9,381 nt of DNA from positions 1-9,381 of the forward strand of contig CAVINP010000079.1 in assembly GCA_963643985.1 (NCBI GenBank), in the 5' to 3' direction. Made by a program: the position numbers and the translations under genes. Source of the DNA: SFTH01 sp963643985. Lineage in GTDB: Bacteria > Bacillota > Clostridia > Christensenellales > Aristaeellaceae. A model generated the notes under the pieces. The model saw only the letters and a program-made list of their open reading frames with translations. It was not told where the DNA came from and did not search any database. The number at the start of each line of letters is the position of its first letter. Positions within the stretch are counted from its first letter, which is position 1. Positions 6,711 through 9,381 of the stretch are shown piece by piece.

Positions 6711-9044
6711 GTGCAACTGAAGCGATCCCCGTTTTACCTGCTGAACGTGAGCTGCAGGGCGACCCGGCGCGAAATTCTTGAGGCAGCCGAGGACGCGGCC
6801 TTTCTGGGCGACCCGCAGCTGTGCGAGGAAGCCGGGAACACGCTGCTGAACCCGGGCAAGCGCCTGTCCGCGGAGCTGGACTGGTTTTTGGATCTGAGCA
6901 GGGCGCAGGAGGAGACCGTCAGATCGGCCGTCGGGAACGGTTCTGCCATAGACGCAGCCGGACTGCGCGGACTGTCACGCCTGAATGCGCTTCTGCATAA
7001 TTTCGGCAAGGGCAGAACTCTTGAGGATGAAATCAGCACCATCGATGCATGCTATGAGACGGTGAACGCCCGCGACGTGGCCGCACTGATCAACACCGCC
7101 CACGCCGAGGCAAAGCTGTCCGAGGTTCAGCTATCTGCTGTGTCGCAGGCCCTCGGCAAGAAGCGCGAGGATATTCGCCGAACGATATCCGACAGGCTGA
7201 CCGCGCTCGGGGACAGTGACATTATAAAGGTTGCAACGGGTCTGGCCCGCACGTACAGCAACAGGCGCGGCGAGGGCTGCACGGTCATCCACGATATCAT
7301 CGATTGGTACGAACTGCACATGCAGGGGAAGATCGAGGAAGCCGTAAACAATATTCATCAGATGCTGGAGGATATGCATGCTTCCTCCTCAGGAGGTCTT
7401 GAAACCAAAGCCCTTAACCTTGTATCGATGATATTGGTTTGGGGCAATCTTTTCCTGCCCGTACAGCTTAAATTGAGGACGGATGGCATGAGCAATCAGG
7501 CTGCCCTGTCTTTGGGGAAAGAGCTGCGCATGATGGCGGTCTCGCTTCACAACGAGAACGGGCTTACCGGGGAAGCAAGGCGAATAACCCTTGCGATGCA
7601 CATGCTATTCTTTGATTCGGGTGAATTTGACGAGCAGCTCAAAAAGGATATCGGCCTGCTTAATAAGCTGCTCAAAGAGCGGGACATGCAGGAGCTTCTT
7701 GCCGAGATAAAGGAACTGGGCAACGAAGCCGACCGATTTATGATGTACTATTGCAAATCAACGGTCGATGATTTCATTGCCCATGTCATATCTTTCAACA
7801 AAAAAGCAAAGAACTCGGAAATCGATGAAGATACATGTCTCAAGCTGCGCACACAGGTTTGCACGATGTCCAGAGATGTCGTCGGCAAACTGTACAACAG
7901 TCAGGGGCAGCTGCGCGATGCACTGAGGATCATCAGGGCACTTCAAGAGGCTTTCTCCGATGTGCCGATGCTCAAGAATGCCTTGGTCGGGGATCACGAC
8001 GCCCTGACAAGCGAAATAGCACGCAGACAGCAGCTTGCAAGGGAGACCGAAGAGAAGAAAAAGAAAGAGGAAGCCGACCGCAAGAAGGCAGAGGAACAAA
8101 AGAAGCGGGAGCAGGAAGCAAGAGCCAACGAATCTAAGGTTTACCTTGATACTCTGGAAAATCTGAGACAGGAAGCCGAGCAGCTGAAAATACATCATTC
8201 GGATTCAGAGGTAAATGACTTTATCAGTCATCTTAAAGCTTTCAACGGCAGTCTCAAGAACGCAGAAATCAGCGCAGGCATATGTCTGAATTTGAGGATT
8301 CAGCTGTACAATACAGCTCTCAACATTGCAGCTGAGTTGCATAATACCCAACACCAGTTGAGTGCTTCTCTAAATATAACGGAAGCACTTTTGGAGGAAT
8401 TCTCCGACATACCCTCAATCAAGAAAGCTTTGAATGAGCTTTATGCAAACCTGATGAACGAATGGGTCAAAAAAGCACGAGCTGTACGGCAGATGAAAAA
8501 GAATGAGGAAGATGCTGAGGCAGGGGAAAAAGGTTGCCTGAAGTTTCTGATCATCCTTTTTTGCGTTGTTATCTTGGGTATCATATTAAGTTGTGTATCA
8601 AATGACAGTAAATCGAATCCTGCTTCAACCGGAAACAGTGTAACGGTATCCCAGACAACATACTCGACTGCCAAGCCGACCGAAAGAGCCGTCAGGCAAT
8701 CCATTTTATTCCCTGTCGGAACGAAAATGTATGCAGATATCGTATCCATTCAACCATACCACGGCATTCGTGACGATAACAGCAGCTATTACACTCATTT
8801 TGTGTGCCGTTGCGAGACTACGTCCGGCTCATATGTCTGGCTTTACCTGACGTGCTACGATTACCGAGTGCACTTCGATCCGAGTGCCTCCGGCAAAGTG
8901 GGCGAACGATTCGAAAAATTATCTCTCTCGAGTACGAAGCGTATTCACGGAAAGGTCTTCGATGCGATCAGGATAAAATCCAACCTGCCGAAAAAAATCG
9001 GAACGGATAAAGTGGTTTACTTCTATCGGGTTGAATCTGACTGA
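6711..9044 (+). CDS. Membrane-anchored protein with degenerate J-like N-terminus, helical repeats and extracytoplasmic domain
   Basis: I do not recognise this 777-residue protein as a named family. Residues 5-62 (SPFYLLNVSCRATRREI, then LLNPGKRLSAELDWF) resemble a J-domain start (FYxxLGVxxxAtxxEI) and end (xDPxKRxxYD), but the HPD motif and its loop are absent. Residues 65-430 are helical. A segment repeats at 329-425 and 478-574 with a constant offset of 149 residues and no gaps, and a fainter copy lies near 266-320. A Lys/Glu-rich coiled coil fills 436-477. A single membrane helix at 610-629 follows basic residues, so the N-terminus should be cytoplasmic. Residues 630-660 form a Ser/Thr-rich linker, and 664-777 are beta-rich with Cys at 699, 701 and 715. 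As the last gene of the Hsp70 operon it probably recruits that Hsp70 to the membrane; this is inference. Base composition falls sharply after about residue 225. Confidence 0.8.
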   Translation: MQLKRSPFYLLNVSCRATRREILEAAEDAAFLGDPQLCEEAGNTLLNPGKRLSAELDWFLDLSRAQEETVRSAVGNGSAIDAAGLRGLSRLNALLHNFGKGRTLEDEISTIDACYETVNARDVAALINTAHAEAKLSEVQLSAVSQALGKKREDIRRTISDRLTALGDSDIIKVATGLARTYSNRRGEGCTVIHDIIDWYELHMQGKIEEAVNNIHQMLEDMHASSSGGLETKALNLVSMILVWGNLFLPVQLKLRTDGMSNQAALSLGKELRMMAVSLHNENGLTGEARRITLAMHMLFFDSGEFDEQLKKDIGLLNKLLKERDMQELLAEIKELGNEADRFMMYYCKSTVDDFIAHVISFNKKAKNSEIDEDTCLKLRTQVCTMSRDVVGKLYNSQGQLRDALRIIRALQEAFSDVPMLKNALVGDHDALTSEIARRQQLARETEEKKKKEEADRKKAEEQKKREQEARANESKVYLDTLENLRQEAEQLKIHHSDSEVNDFISHLKAFNGSLKNAEISAGICLNLRIQLYNTALNIAAELHNTQHQLSASLNITEALLEEFSDIPSIKKALNELYANLMNEWVKKARAVRQMKKNEEDAEAGEKGCLKFLIILFCVVILGIILSCVSNDSKSNPASTGNSVTVSQTTYSTAKPTERAVRQSILFPVGTKMYADIVSIQPYHGIRDDNSSYYTHFVCRCETTSGSYVWLYLTCYDYRVHFDPSASGKVGERFEKLSLSSTKRIHGKVFDAIRIKSNLPKKIGTDKVVYFYRVESD
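7695..7985 (+). repeat. Protein-level internal repeat, copy A (residues 329-425 of the membrane-anchored protein)
   Basis: Copy A has landmarks NEAD (338-341), VDDFI (352-356), KLYNSQGQL (393-401) and AFSDVP (414-419). These line up with QEAE, VNDFI, ELHNTQHQL and EFSDIP in copy B without a gap. The helix-turn-helix look suggests an alpha-solenoid or TPR-like unit. The similarity is visible in the protein and largely lost in the DNA, so the duplication is old. Confidence 0.7.
8142..8432 (+). repeat. Protein-level internal repeat, copy B (residues 478-574 of the membrane-anchored protein)
   Basis: Copy B corresponds to copy A residue for residue with a fixed offset of 149. It begins right after the charged coiled coil and ends about 35 residues before the membrane helix. 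Landmarks are QEAE (487-490), VNDFI (501-505), ELHNTQHQL (542-550) and EFSDIP (563-568). Confidence 0.7.
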
Positions 9045-9060
9045 TTCATTTCTTTTTGTG

Positions 9061-9079
9061 CCGGGGGAGTTGTCCCCGG
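9061..9079 (+). terminator. GC-rich stem-loop after the Hsp70 operon, possible terminator lacking a T run
   Basis: CCGGGG (9061-9066) pairs with CCCCGG (9074-9079); a G-T pair can extend it, leaving a five-base loop. It begins 16 bases past the stop codon at 9042-9044. The sequence after it is GAAAAG, not T-rich, so it is not a classical intrinsic terminator; it may protect the transcript 3' end or be the first hairpin of the structured region that follows. Confidence 0.35.
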
Positions 9080-9113
9080 GAAAAGAGGTTCCTCACGATT
9101 CCTCGGTGGATAA

Positions 9114-9342
9114 GTTGCTGACACGTCCTCATTCGCTGCGGTGCCGCGCTTCAATCTTTGATTGAGCCGTCGGCAGTCTGGCCCATAGCAGTCGCGCCAC
9201 TGCGATGTGTTGCAGGCGCAACTAGCCCGTGCGCAGCAAAGCTGTCGGCACGGCGCTGCCCAAACCCCGCGAAGTGGGTCTTGGGTGCGTAAGCGCGGTG
9301 GGAGGAGTGCGTCAGAAGTTCAACGAAACGCAATTTCTCCCA
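9114..9342. ncRNA. Putative structured non-coding RNA or structured dispersed repeat
   Basis: This gene-free stretch can fold into a multibranched structure. Closing helix: GTTG 9114-9117 with CAAC 9321-9324, CTGAC 9118-9122 with GTCAG 9311-9315, and CCTC 9127-9130 with GAGG 9302-9305. Inside it CCGCGCTT 9144-9151 pairs with AAGCGCGG 9291-9298. Enclosed hairpins: TCAATC/GATTGA (9151-9165), GCAGT/ACTGC (9188-9203), GTTGC/GCAAC (9209-9222), CCGTGC/GCACGG with inner CAGC/GCTG (9227-9253) and CCCAAACCC with GGGT-c-TTGGG (9259-9285). An alternative 3' hairpin (9299-9304 with 9337-9342, and 9308-9312 with 9328-9332) competes with the closing helix. The transcribed strand is uncertain. I recognise no named RNA family. 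Confidence 0.5.
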
Positions 9343-9381
9343 TCTTTCCGCGGTAAAAACAAAGAGGCTCGGCCGCACGGC

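Noticed and set aside
8538..8597. ILSC segment (residues 625-628 of the third operon protein) as a lipoprotein lipobox
   Set aside because: It lies at the end of an internal membrane helix more than 600 residues from the N-terminus, so it cannot serve as a signal peptidase II site of an ordinary lipoprotein.
9151..9378. Minus-strand open frame of 75 codons in the terminal non-coding region
   Set aside because: It coincides with the block of perfectly paired hairpins, lacks a visible ribosome site and gives a low-complexity Ala/Arg/His-rich product; it is better explained by a structured RNA or repeat.
9045..9381. CRISPR array, tRNA or rRNA fragment in the terminal region
   Set aside because: There are no regularly spaced direct repeats, no cloverleaf with tRNA-specific arms, and no recognisable rRNA core sequence.

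Overview
The window looks like chromosomal DNA of a GC-rich Clostridia-type member of the Bacillota, probably an anaerobe. The reasons are strong AGGAGG-like ribosome sites, sigma-A-like promoters, an aldo/keto reductase with a C-terminal double ferredoxin module (typical of anaerobic Firmicutes), a Bax-inhibitor-like membrane protein and a DinF/NorM-like MATE pump. No species-level marker is present, so the taxonomy is inference.

Layout. Left half, minus strand: a monocistronic Bax inhibitor-1-like membrane protein (62-856) ends in a strong bidirectional hairpin terminator (22-56). Upstream of it is a short spacer with an imperfect inverted repeat and a good promoter. Next comes a two-gene minus-strand operon, MATE efflux transporter (2238-3617) followed by ferredoxin-type aldo/keto reductase (1017-2216), driven from a promoter at 3661-3689. 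Right half, plus strand, divergently transcribed from the same intergenic region: a three-gene operon with an extended -10 promoter (3771-3799) and a hairpin-forming leader. It encodes a short GrpE-like protein (3851-4210), an atypical 827-residue Hsp70 (4207-6690, overlapping its neighbour by ATGA) and a 777-residue membrane-anchored protein (GTG start, 6711-9044).

The operon is the most interesting part. It reads as a self-contained, divergent Hsp70 machine: a reduced nucleotide-exchange factor, an Hsp70 with a well-conserved ATPase domain but a remodelled C-terminal half, and a third protein. The third protein's N-terminus resembles a J-domain without the HPD motif. It is followed by helical repeats, a charged coiled coil, one membrane helix and an extracytoplasmic beta-rich domain. 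My inference is that the Hsp70 is recruited to the inner face of the membrane by this partner for a dedicated task; it is not the housekeeping DnaK system.

The last 337 bases hold no convincing gene. Instead they contain many perfectly complementary short segments that nest into a multibranched fold (about 9114-9342), suggesting a structured non-coding RNA or a dispersed structured repeat.
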